A stretch of 64,000 nucleotides of DNA from Closterium sp. NIES-65 (lineage: Eukaryota > Streptophyta > Zygnematophyceae > Desmidiales > Closteriaceae): the NCBI GenBank assembly GCA_948144175.1, contig CANXME010002579.1, positions 62,001-126,000 of the forward strand, in the 5' to 3' direction. This document shows positions 20,982 to 28,964 of this stretch, one piece after another. Positions within the stretch are counted from its first letter, which is position 1. Every line of letters begins with the position of its first letter. The position numbers were made by a program, and so were the translations under genes. The notes beneath the pieces are model-generated. The model did no database searches, was not told the origin of the DNA, and saw only the letters and a list, made by a program, of their open reading frames with translations.

Positions 20982-23900
20982 TCAAGAAGAGAGCAAGTGA
21001 GGCAAGACAGGCACAAGACCCAGCTGCGTGCAGCAACGCTGATGATCACAAGGCGCAAGTGCCTTGGTGAAGACATCAGCAGTGTTGGCCTCAGAGGCCA
21101 CGTACGCAAGTCGCAACTGTCCACGCTGCTGTAGCTCACGAGCAAGAAAGTAGCGGAGAGCAATGTGCTTTGTCCTGTGCTCCAGTCGCTGCTCTCGACA
21201 CAAGGCCAGCATGGCCTTGTTGTCTACGTACAGGACTGGAGGAGAACGAGGCGGCTCTCCAAGGTCGGTCAGCAGGTAGGTGAGCCAGCGAAGCTCCTGA
21301 GCAGCCATAGCCCCGGCGTAGATCTCAGCCTCACAACTGGAGCCGAGAACAGAAGACGAGCGAGTAGCCCGCCACGAGACAGAGCCGGAACCAAGGCCGA
21401 AGGTGTAACCCTGTGACGACCGCTGCGTAGCCTGGTCGTCAGCCCAAGAAGCGTCCGCGTGCCCAGTGAGGACCACTGGACTGCGCCCTCCAAGCACTAG
21501 CCCCATGCCCGACGTACTGCACAAGTAGCGCAACACCCTCTTCGATGCAGCCATGTGCTCTGGTCGGTGTCTCCCAGGAGCAACATAGCGTGCGAGAATG
21601 CTGAGAGGGTATGCAAGGTGAGGTCGTGTGCAGGTCATCAGGTACATGAGGCAGCCAACAAGCTCTGCATACGGGCCACTCGACTCTACGGACTCATCCG
21701 AAGGCAGAGCTGAGAGCGAGTGGCGAGTAGGCAGAGGAGTGGCCTGAGGCGAGGAGTACGTGAAGCCGAAGCGCTGAAGGACCTGCTGCACCATGTGTGA
21801 CTGAGTCAGGGTAATGGTGCGGCGTGCTCTGTCCCGGGTGATCTGCAAGCCAAGGTAGCTGCTCAGTTCACCCAGGTCAGTGCACGTGTGTCTCTTCTGC
21901 AGCTCGGACTTCACGTAAGCGAGTCCAGCAGTGTCCGCTGTGGCAAAGACCAAGTCGTCGACGTACACGAGGATGTAGAACGGCGGCAGAGAGGTGTCGG
22001 TGCGCAGAAACAGCGACGGGTCGGCAGTAGAAGGAGCAAACCCAAGTGCCGCAAGCGTAGTCCTCAGTGTGTCGTGCCACTCACGTGGCGCCTGGCGGAG
22101 ACCGTAGAATGGACGCCGGAGACTCCACTGGGTACCAGGAGGGAAAGACCCAGTGAAGCCAGGTGGGCGACGCAGCCAGATCTCCTCGTGCAGGCTGCCC
22201 TGCAAGAAAGCAGTGCTGAAGTCGAGAGAGTGCAGCTCGTAGTCACGGTGAGCAGCGACGTGCAGCAGTACCCGAAGAGTGGTCATCTTCGGGGTGGGGG
22301 AGAAGGTCTGAAAGTAGTCAACCCCCTGCCGCTGACTGAAGCCACGAGCCACGTAACGCGCCTTGAAGACAGGCGGAGAACCCGGCGGCCGCTTCACCCT
22401 GAAAATCCACATGCCACTGACGATGTTCGCCCCAGGAGGGGGAACAGCGTCGACGTAGGTGCCTGTGGACTTCCAGGAAGCCATCTCTGCATCCATAGCT
22501 GCCTGCCACTGAGAGGAGTAGGGACCCTCTATCGCCTCCGCGTAAGAGCGCGGAGTCGGGATGTCTAGTGCATCCGGGTCTCCCTCAGGGGCTAGCAGTA
22601 CAGACGCGAGATGAGGTGAAGCGACGGCCAGACACTGGAACTCCTCCTGCCTGTCCTCAAGGACGTCCGTGCCAAGGGCACACTCACCCCCGACGGACGG
22701 AGGACAGGCAGACTCAGACTCAGCGACAAGACTAGCAGTGTAGTCTAGGCGACAGCGCGCAGCAAAGTCGACGAGCTCAGTGACAAGGGCAGACGCAGCA
22801 GAAGACTCGAAAGAAGGGTCAGTGACAGCAGTAGCAAGAAGACGCGTGACAGTAGGACTGGCAGCACGAAGAGAGTCCGACTCCGGGTCGGCAAGAGCAG
22901 GAAGAGAGGAAGCAGGAGGAGAAGGCAAAGGGGCATGCAGAGGAGCAGTGGACGGACGCAGAGACATCCGGTGCGTGCCAGGGACAGGAGGAGGACGCTG
23001 ATGCGAACCGCGACCACTAGCGCGCGTAGTACGAACAGGCGACGCAGGACGAGACGCAGGCTCACGACGCTCAGTAAGACCTCGAGTCGGACCAGCGTAG
23101 GGAGAAGGAGCAGGCAAAGGGGAGGCAGGCTGTAGCTGTGACTGTGACGAGACAGGCTGTGGACCCTCTGAGGGAGGAGGAGGAGGACCAGGAGAAGGTG
23201 TAAGACCAAGAACCTGCTGCAAGAGCGGAACGAAGTACGGCCGGGGCCGCGTGGCGTCGCCAGAAACAGCAGGGACAGCACCAGTACCCCCAGCAGGAGT
23301 ACCCGCTCCAGCAGCACCTCCAGTAGCTCCAGAACCTCCAGCAGCACCACCAGGAGCACCGCCAGTCGGACCTCCAGCGGCAGTCTCAGCGTCAACACCC
23401 TCAGCAGCACCAGCTCCAGGAGAACCCTCAGACCCAGCAGCTCCAGCACCCACAGTACGAGCACCGCCGGGACGCTCGGCAGCAGTACCCTCTGCAGCCG
23501 AAGAACCTCCAGCACTAGCAGCACGCCTCCAGCGTCTGGCAAACCACTCACGTAGCTCCTGAGGGGAGAGTGGCTCTCGGCGAGACGAAGTACCTCCAGG
23601 CGAAGCACCCCCAGTCTCAGCACCCCCAGGCTCAGCACCCCCACGCTCAGCACCCCCAGGCTCAGTACCCTCACGCACAGCACCCCCAGGCCCAGCACCT
23701 CCAGGCACAGCACCCCCAGGCTCAGCACCCCCAGGCTCAGCACCCCCAGGCTCAGCACCCCCAAGCTCAGCACCCCCAGGCACAGCACCCCCAGGCTCAG
23801 CACCACCAGACTCCGCACCCCCAGGCTCAGCACCCACAGGCGTAGCACCTCCAGTCTCAGCACCCCCAGGCTCAGCTCCCGCAGCCGCACCAGAGTCACC

Positions 23901-26900
23901 AGTGACCTCGACAGGCTTGACCGCGTCTACCTGGGACACACCCGAAGGGGCAGGACCCTGAGGGGGGAGGGGGTCTACCGGGGGGGGACCTGGTACCAAG
24001 AAGAGCGGGGGCGGGGGGAGGGACGGAGTGCGGTAGGGGAAGAGGCGGTAGTAGGGTACCGACTCGTCAAACGTGACGTCCTGGGAGGACAGAACACGTC
24101 GAGAGGTGGGGTGGTAGAACTGCCACCCGGGGGCGTCGGGGGGGAACCCCGGGAAGACGCAGGGAGCAGCGCGAGGGGACAGCTTGTCCGCAGACAAGTC
24201 GCGGACAAACGCCCGAGATCCCCAGACCCGGAACGCCGACGCATCGCCAACCTTCCCCGTCCACAGCAGCGCTGGGGAGGTCTCCGGCCTGGAGACCCTG
24301 GGGTGGAGGTTGATCTGATGCGCTGCGTACCTGACCGCAAACGGCCACAGAAAATGGGGGGCAGCCGCATGCATCATGGACGTACGAGCGACGTCCATGA
24401 CCATGCCAATGCGGCGCTCTGCAATCCCATTCTGCTGCGGGGAGTCCGGAAGCGTGAAGGTCTGGCGGATGCCTCGCGCACGACAGTAGGCACGCAGAAG
24501 GCCAGAGGAGAACTCTCCGCCTCTGTCCGAGTGCAGACGCAACACAGGAAAGTCCGAGCCAAAGCTCTGCCTGAGCTGGAGACGAGCTGCGCGGATCCAG
24601 TCGATCAGCACCTCAGTGACATCACCCTTGCTGCGCAAGGGGAAGACTGTGGTGTAACGCGAGTAGTCGTCAACCACCAGCAGGAAGTAGCGCTCGTGAC
24701 CGAGTCCACGGACGCGGACAGGGCCCCACACGTCCATGTGAAGTGTCTGCAACGGAGCCTCTGTCGGAGGAAACTGGGAGGAGTGAGGGGCAGCACGCTG
24801 GCGCCCCTCGACACAGGGGACACAGGCAGGGCCAGGGCCCTGAGGAAGGGGAGGTAGAGACCGGGGGAGACCTGACACAAGAAGACGGGAGGCCATGCCT
24901 CTGAGCCGAAGCAGAGAGGGGTGGCCAAGACGGTGGTGCCAGAGGAGGGTCTCGTGAGACAGACGGCGACACGAACAGGGGGCAGACTCAGGACCACACC
25001 TGGACGCTGCAGCAAACACCTGACCAGACGAAGGGACTCTACCAGACTCAGCACCTGGAGGAGAAGCAGTGGTCAGTGTGTACAGGCTCAACCCTGGCTG
25101 ACGTGTAAACGTAGCCAGGTGACGACCCGTGCTAGCCTCCGTGCAGTGCGTCACTCGCTGACTAGCAGGGGTGAACTGGTGGACTCCCCCATCCTGTAGG
25201 TCAGCACCACTCACCAAGTTCGTAGAGAACGAGGGGAGGTAGAGACCAGACAGAGTGCCAGAGGGAGCCGCCGGACACGGGAGGACCGTGGAGAAGCGAG
25301 CCAGGACAGGACCCCTAGAGGGGTCAGCCAGGGAAACCGCAACCGGCCGACTAAGCGGCGTAAGTGTGGTGCGGTCCCGAAAGAAAGAGCGAGACGCTCC
25401 AGAGTCAAGAGTGAAGGTGTGGGAGGCCGAAGCGGACGCAGTACCTGAGAGCGCAGACGCAGTAGTACCTGAGAGAGCAGTCTCACGAGTACCTGAGAGT
25501 ACAGACGCACTGGCACCTAGAGCAGAAGCCTCACCGGCACCTGGAGCAGCAGTACCAATGCCCGGGTCGGGCGAGAAACACCGGTAACAGTCACCCTCCT
25601 CACTAATGGTCACAGCATACATGGCAGCAAGGATAGCATCAAAATCAAGATCAAAGATAGCTACACCAGCCCTAGACAGCTCTCCCCAGCGGGGGATCTC
25701 CACGGCCTCCGGGAACTGCTGACGCCAAGCGTCTGTCAGGCGGCCAAAGCAGCGCTGGGCGGGGTGGGCACCCCCACACTGCTCTCCAGTGCGGTCGCCT
25801 GTGCGGAGAACGTAGGTGCAGGCACCAAAACCCCCATCGCGCTGACGCTGCGTGTACCACTCACGGAGCTGCTGAGGGGTGGGGACGTCGCGAGAACGTT
25901 GCTGCTGCTGCTGCTGCTGTTGGCGCTGACCGCCACCAGTGCCGCTCCGCTGCGAAGCCCCACTCCGACCACCTCCACCTCCGCCACCCCCGCCTCCGCC
26001 TCCACCGCCCCCGCCTCCACCTCCACCGCCGCTACCTCCGCCACCTCCGCTACCACCGCCACCGCCGCCGCCACTCCCGCCGCCACCGCTGCCACTAGCA
26101 CCCCCACCCCCACTACCACCTCCACCGCCACCCCCACTCCCTCCGCCGCCTCCACCTCCACCGCCACCGCCCCCTTTGGCCCCACCCGCTCCCTTGCCCC
26201 CCTTGCCCTTGCCAGAGCGGCGTCTCCCACTAGGGGCAGACGCCGCACCGACCGACTCAAGACCAACGAGGTCGGCCGTAGCGGCAGAGGCGACAGAGGG
26301 CAGGAGAGGGGAAGGAGAACACCCCTCAAAGATGGGGGCGCGGGGGTCACCTCGAGAGGCTCCTACAGCAACTATGCTCTTCTCTGCTGCAAGAAGGGCC
26401 TTCTCGAGGCTGTCGACTGTGAGGGTGGTGGGACAGACCGCAAGGAAGTGGTCCCGGACTACACGAAGGGAGTCAGGGAGGCGAGTGACTAGGAAGTAGA
26501 GAGTGATGTACATGGGGGGGGGGTTCTTGGCGCAGAAGTCAGCAGGAAGTGCAGCGCGGTAGCGAGTGTCACTAGTGCGGAGGTGCGTGATGAGATCAGC
26601 GACAGTGGGAAAGGCGGCAAGGTCAGGGAAGAGGAAGGGGAGCATGAGGCGGCTCAGTGCAGCAGTGGCAGGGGAGGAGTAGCGCGCAACTACAGCGTCG
26701 TACAAGGTCTGAGCACTCTTGTACTGGCTAAAGTGCGCGCGCTCAGCGGTAGGCAGGTGGCGACGCACAGCAAGACGTGCAGCAGCATCGCGCGTGGCCC
26801 ACTGAGAGCGAACAGTGGCGTCAGCATTAGCAGCAGGGGCAGGGACAGCGCCAGAGGTGAGGTCAAAGAGAGACAGACTGTCGGCCCTGTCGCACTGTAA

Positions 26901-26984
26901 AAACAGCTGCAGGTCGTCGAGCCAGACCTCAAAGTCAATGGCTCGACCCTCAGCGTCAAAAGCGAGGACACTGGGTGTAGCCAT
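20982..26984 (-). CDS. Copia-2 gag-pol polyprotein (2000 residues)
   Basis: A single open frame. In order it shows: gag core (about 1-260), a poly-glycine tract (about 265-345), a glutamine run, and an atypical zinc-binding motif C-x13-C-x3-H-x4-C (about 390-415). Next are an aspartic protease (TLDSGASRSFF, about 510), the GAG-pre-integrase HHRLGHPS, and an integrase core with DVWGPVRV, LVVDDYSRYT and LHSDRGGEFS. A long, low-complexity Gly/Ala/Pro/Glu linker follows (PGGAE repeats). Reverse transcriptase (FKARYVARGFSQ, LDFSTAFLQGSLHEE, ILVYVDDLVFA) and RNase H (HADASWADDQ, SSCEAEIYAGAM, TKHIALRYFLARE) end the protein. Domain order with integrase before RT is diagnostic of Ty1/Copia. It is longer than the usual ~1300-1500 residues because of the glycine tract and the linker. 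Confidence 0.93.
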   Translation of the reverse strand: MATPSVLAFDAEGRAIDFEVWLDDLQLFLQCDRADSLSLFDLTSGAVPAPAANADATVRSQWATRDAAARLAVRRHLPTAERAHFSQYKSAQTLYDAVVARYSSPATAALSRLMLPFLFPDLAAFPTVADLITHLRTSDTRYRAALPADFCAKNPPPMYITLYFLVTRLPDSLRVVRDHFLAVCPTTLTVDSLEKALLAAEKSIVAVGASRGDPRAPIFEGCSPSPLLPSVASAATADLVGLESVGAASAPSGRRRSGKGKGGKGAGGAKGGGGGGGGGGGGSGGGGGGGSGGGGASGSGGGGSGGGGGGGSGGGGGSGGGGGGGGGGGGGGGGGGGGGRSGASQRSGTGGGQRQQQQQQQQRSRDVPTPQQLREWYTQRQRDGGFGACTYVLRTGDRTGEQCGGAHPAQRCFGRLTDAWRQQFPEAVEIPRWGELSRAGVAIFDLDFDAILAAMYAVTISEEGDCYRCFSPDPGIGTAAPGAGEASALGASASVLSGTRETALSGTTASALSGTASASASHTFTLDSGASRSFFRDRTTLTPLSRPVAVSLADPSRGPVLARFSTVLPCPAAPSGTLSGLYLPSFSTNLVSGADLQDGGVHQFTPASQRVTHCTEASTGRHLATFTRQPGLSLYTLTTASPPGAESGRVPSSGQVFAAASRCGPESAPCSCRRLSHETLLWHHRLGHPSLLRLRGMASRLLVSGLPRSLPPLPQGPGPACVPCVEGRQRAAPHSSQFPPTEAPLQTLHMDVWGPVRVRGLGHERYFLLVVDDYSRYTTVFPLRSKGDVTEVLIDWIRAARLQLRQSFGSDFPVLRLHSDRGGEFSSGLLRAYCRARGIRQTFTLPDSPQQNGIAERRIGMVMDVARTSMMHAAAPHFLWPFAVRYAAHQINLHPRVSRPETSPALLWTGKVGDASAFRVWGSRAFVRDLSADKLSPRAAPCVFPGFPPDAPGWQFYHPTSRRVLSSQDVTFDESVPYYRLFPYRTPSLPPPPLFLVPGPPPVDPLPPQGPAPSGVSQVDAVKPVEVTGDSGAAAGAEPGGAETGGATPVGAEPGGAESGGAEPGGAVPGGAELGGAEPGGAEPGGAEPGGAVPGGAGPGGAVREGTEPGGAERGGAEPGGAETGGASPGGTSSRREPLSPQELREWFARRWRRAASAGGSSAAEGTAAERPGGARTVGAGAAGSEGSPGAGAAEGVDAETAAGGPTGGAPGGAAGGSGATGGAAGAGTPAGGTGAVPAVSGDATRPRPYFVPLLQQVLGLTPSPGPPPPPSEGPQPVSSQSQLQPASPLPAPSPYAGPTRGLTERREPASRPASPVRTTRASGRGSHQRPPPVPGTHRMSLRPSTAPLHAPLPSPPASSLPALADPESDSLRAASPTVTRLLATAVTDPSFESSAASALVTELVDFAARCRLDYTASLVAESESACPPSVGGECALGTDVLEDRQEEFQCLAVASPHLASVLLAPEGDPDALDIPTPRSYAEAIEGPYSSQWQAAMDAEMASWKSTGTYVDAVPPPGANIVSGMWIFRVKRPPGSPPVFKARYVARGFSQRQGVDYFQTFSPTPKMTTLRVLLHVAAHRDYELHSLDFSTAFLQGSLHEEIWLRRPPGFTGSFPPGTQWSLRRPFYGLRQAPREWHDTLRTTLAALGFAPSTADPSLFLRTDTSLPPFYILVYVDDLVFATADTAGLAYVKSELQKRHTCTDLGELSSYLGLQITRDRARRTITLTQSHMVQQVLQRFGFTYSSPQATPLPTRHSLSALPSDESVESSGPYAELVGCLMYLMTCTRPHLAYPLSILARYVAPGRHRPEHMAASKRVLRYLCSTSGMGLVLGGRSPVVLTGHADASWADDQATQRSSQGYTFGLGSGSVSWRATRSSSVLGSSCEAEIYAGAMAAQELRWLTYLLTDLGEPPRSPPVLYVDNKAMLALCREQRLEHRTKHIALRYFLARELQQRGQLRLAYVASEANTADVFTKALAPCDHQRCCTQLGLVPVLPHLLSS

Positions 26985-27059
26985 GACGACGACAGTGGCT
27001 CAGTGCAAGCAGTAGGGGAAGGGTACGCAGTGACAGCAGTGCAGTGCTCACCGGGCAGG

Positions 27060-27900
27060 GCAGGTCGGGCGGCTCGGGAGGAAGGTCGCCAGACGACACG
27101 GCCGCTAGGCTGCTGGGCGGCTCGGCTCCCGGGCGGCTCGGCTGCTGCTGGGCGGCTCGGCTGCTGCTGGGCGGCTCGGCGGCTCCTGGGCGGCTCGGCT
27201 GCTGCTGGGCGGCTCGGCTGTTGCTGGGCGGCTCGGTGGCTCCTGGGCGGCTCGGCTGCTGCTGGGCGGCTCGGCGGCTCCGGGCGGCGCAGCTGCTGCT
27301 AGGCGGCTCGGCTGCTGCTGGGCGGCTCGGTGGCTCCTGGGCGGCTCGGTTGCTCCGGGCGGCTCGGTTGCTCCGGGCGGCTCGGCTGCTTCTGGGCCGC
27401 GTAGGTAGGGCGGCCGGGCGGGCCGTAGGTAGGGCGGCGGGTAGGCCGCAGGTAGGGCGGCGGGACGGCCGCAGGTAGGGCGGCGGACGGCCGCAGGCAG
27501 GGCGGCGGGTAGGCCGCAGGTAGGGCGGCGGGTTGGCCGTAGGTAGGGCGGCGGGACGGCCGCAGGTAGGGCGGCGGACGGCCGCAGGTAGGGCGGCGGG
27601 GAGGCCACAGGTAGGGCGGCGGGTGGGCCGCGACTGGTTGGCGGGGCCGCGACAGAGGGGCGGGGCCGCTCGAAGGGGTGGCGGGATCGCGACGGAGTGG
27701 CGGGGCCGCGACGAAGGGGCGGGGCCGCTCGAAGGGGGTGGCGGGGCCGCTACGGAGTGGCGGGGCCGCGCTTAGGGGTAGCGGGGCCGCGACTGGGTGG
27801 CGGGGCCGCGACGGGACGGCGGGGCCGCTAGCGAGGGCGGCAAGTGGGCCGCTAAGGTAGGGCGGCGCCGGGCCGCGAGTAGGAACAGGGCGACTCGAAG
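27060..27900. repeat. GC-rich tandem-repeat leader of Copia-2
   Basis: Between primer-binding site and gag: units around GGGCGGCTCGGCTGCTGCTG (27110-27400), then AGGTAGGGCGGCGG (27400-27620), then GGCGGGGCCGCGAC (27630-27840). All ORFs across it follow from the repeats. Confidence 0.8.
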
Positions 27901-27986
27901 GGTCGCTAAAAAAAAGGCGCGCGCCTCGGGCGCGCTTCGGTGGGCCCTAAAGAACAGTCCCTAGGATGGGACCTGCTCTGATTCCA

Positions 27987-28120
27987 TGTGAAAGAAGGAA
28001 CGTGAAATCGAATGAACTATGAATGAAGTGAGTACAAATATGAAACCCTAATTGGGTTGTACCCCCTATGGGATACCCCAATATAGCCTACACAAATAAG
28101 TAAGCTATAATGTTCTGACA
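27987..28120 (-). repeat. 5' LTR of Copia-2
   Basis: 134 bp, followed on the plus strand by the TAACT duplication. Confidence 0.93.
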
Positions 28121-28595
28121 TAACTTTGTAATTTTCCGTACGGAATTATCACTGTTTTCCTCCATTTGGCGATTTATAGGAAGAGTTGCGGCGAAAATAA
28201 ATGAATTTTAGGCGCTTGTCATCTTACTGTGAGTTGAGCTGACTGCAGAAATGACGAGGGCTGATTCTGTAGTCGCGTTAATCTCCCTTAGTCGAAATTC
28301 GCGTCTGATCTCGGCCGTTGAGAAGAAATTCGATCCGACGCTCCAAATTCCAACTTGTTTGGGCAAATTTCTCGAGGCCGTTGAGATTCGAATCGATCCG
28401 ACGGTCGAAATTCCAACGTTTTCGCCGCTGGACCTGAGGAGTGTTCGAAAACCGGTTCGAGGGGGACGTTAGAAAATAGCGCGGAACTGGTTTACGTACC
28501 CGAAATCGGCGCTTTCCGTCGTCGCCCCCGCGGTTTTAAAAGCTAGGTTTAAGCGGGCGAAAAACTTCGCTTGCAAACAGGCTCTGATTACCAAG

Positions 28596-28964
28596 TGTGA
28601 GAATCTAGGATCAAGCTAAGAAAAGAGAATGTGAATCGAATTGAATGATCACCTGGGTACAACACGAGGCTATATATAGGCTCGACACAAGGCCCCGTAA
28701 CCAGGTGTTACGCGAGGTTCCGCGGGTCGCGAAGCGTCCCGAACAGATCCTTCCCTGATTCGGTAGAAGACAATTCGGTGGCGACCGAAAAGCCAGAATT
28801 CGGTGCACGCAACCTAGCTCGGTGCTATAACTATAATCAAATATAGGAAAGCACCTAGCCTAGGAAATCAAGTTCATGCATGCAGAAAATAAACATATGC
28901 TAGAAAAAGCATAATAAAGTAAAGGCAAGCAAGCATAGCTGGCATAAGCCGTCCTACTCTCACA
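28596..28964 (-). repeat. 5' LTR of Gypsy-D
   Basis: 369 bp, followed by the GAGGT duplication at 28965-28969. Confidence 0.9.

Larger units (their letters stand above)
20636..28120 (-). mobile_element. Copia-2, apparently whole Ty1/Copia element inside Gypsy-D
   Basis: The 134-bp LTRs at 20636-20769 and 27987-28120 differ at about one base and are flanked by TAACT (20631-20635, 28121-28125). The element is 7485 bp. From the 5' LTR on the minus strand it shows a primer-binding site (TGGAATCAGAGCAGG), a GC-rich tandem-repeat leader (27060-27900), one long gag-pol frame (26984-20982), and a 3' noncoding end with a polypurine tract ending TATGGGGGTG. It looks whole and very young. It is the most recent datable event in the stack. 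Confidence 0.95.
14197..28964 (-). mobile_element. Gypsy-D, Ty3/Gypsy chromovirus (inserted in Copia-A)
   Basis: The LTRs at 14197-14569 and 28596-28964 (about 370 bp, TGTGAG...CTCACA) are flanked by GAGGT. They differ at roughly 3%, so this is older than Copia-2. The primer-binding site lies just left of 28596 (minus strand TGGTAATCAGAGCC). Parts in minus-strand order are: gag with a CCHC knuckle, aspartic protease, reverse transcriptase, RNase H, integrase with HHCC zinc finger and core, and a C-terminal chromodomain. The chromodomain marks it as a chromovirus. Copia-2 lies in its gag and TRIM-1 near the end of its integrase. Without these two insertions it is about 5.7 kb. A broken fossil with a handful of breaks. 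Confidence 0.9.

Noticed and set aside
23570-23845. Gln/His/Pro repeat protein on the plus strand
   Set aside because: It is the antisense of the PGGAE repeat linker of Copia-2 gag-pol.
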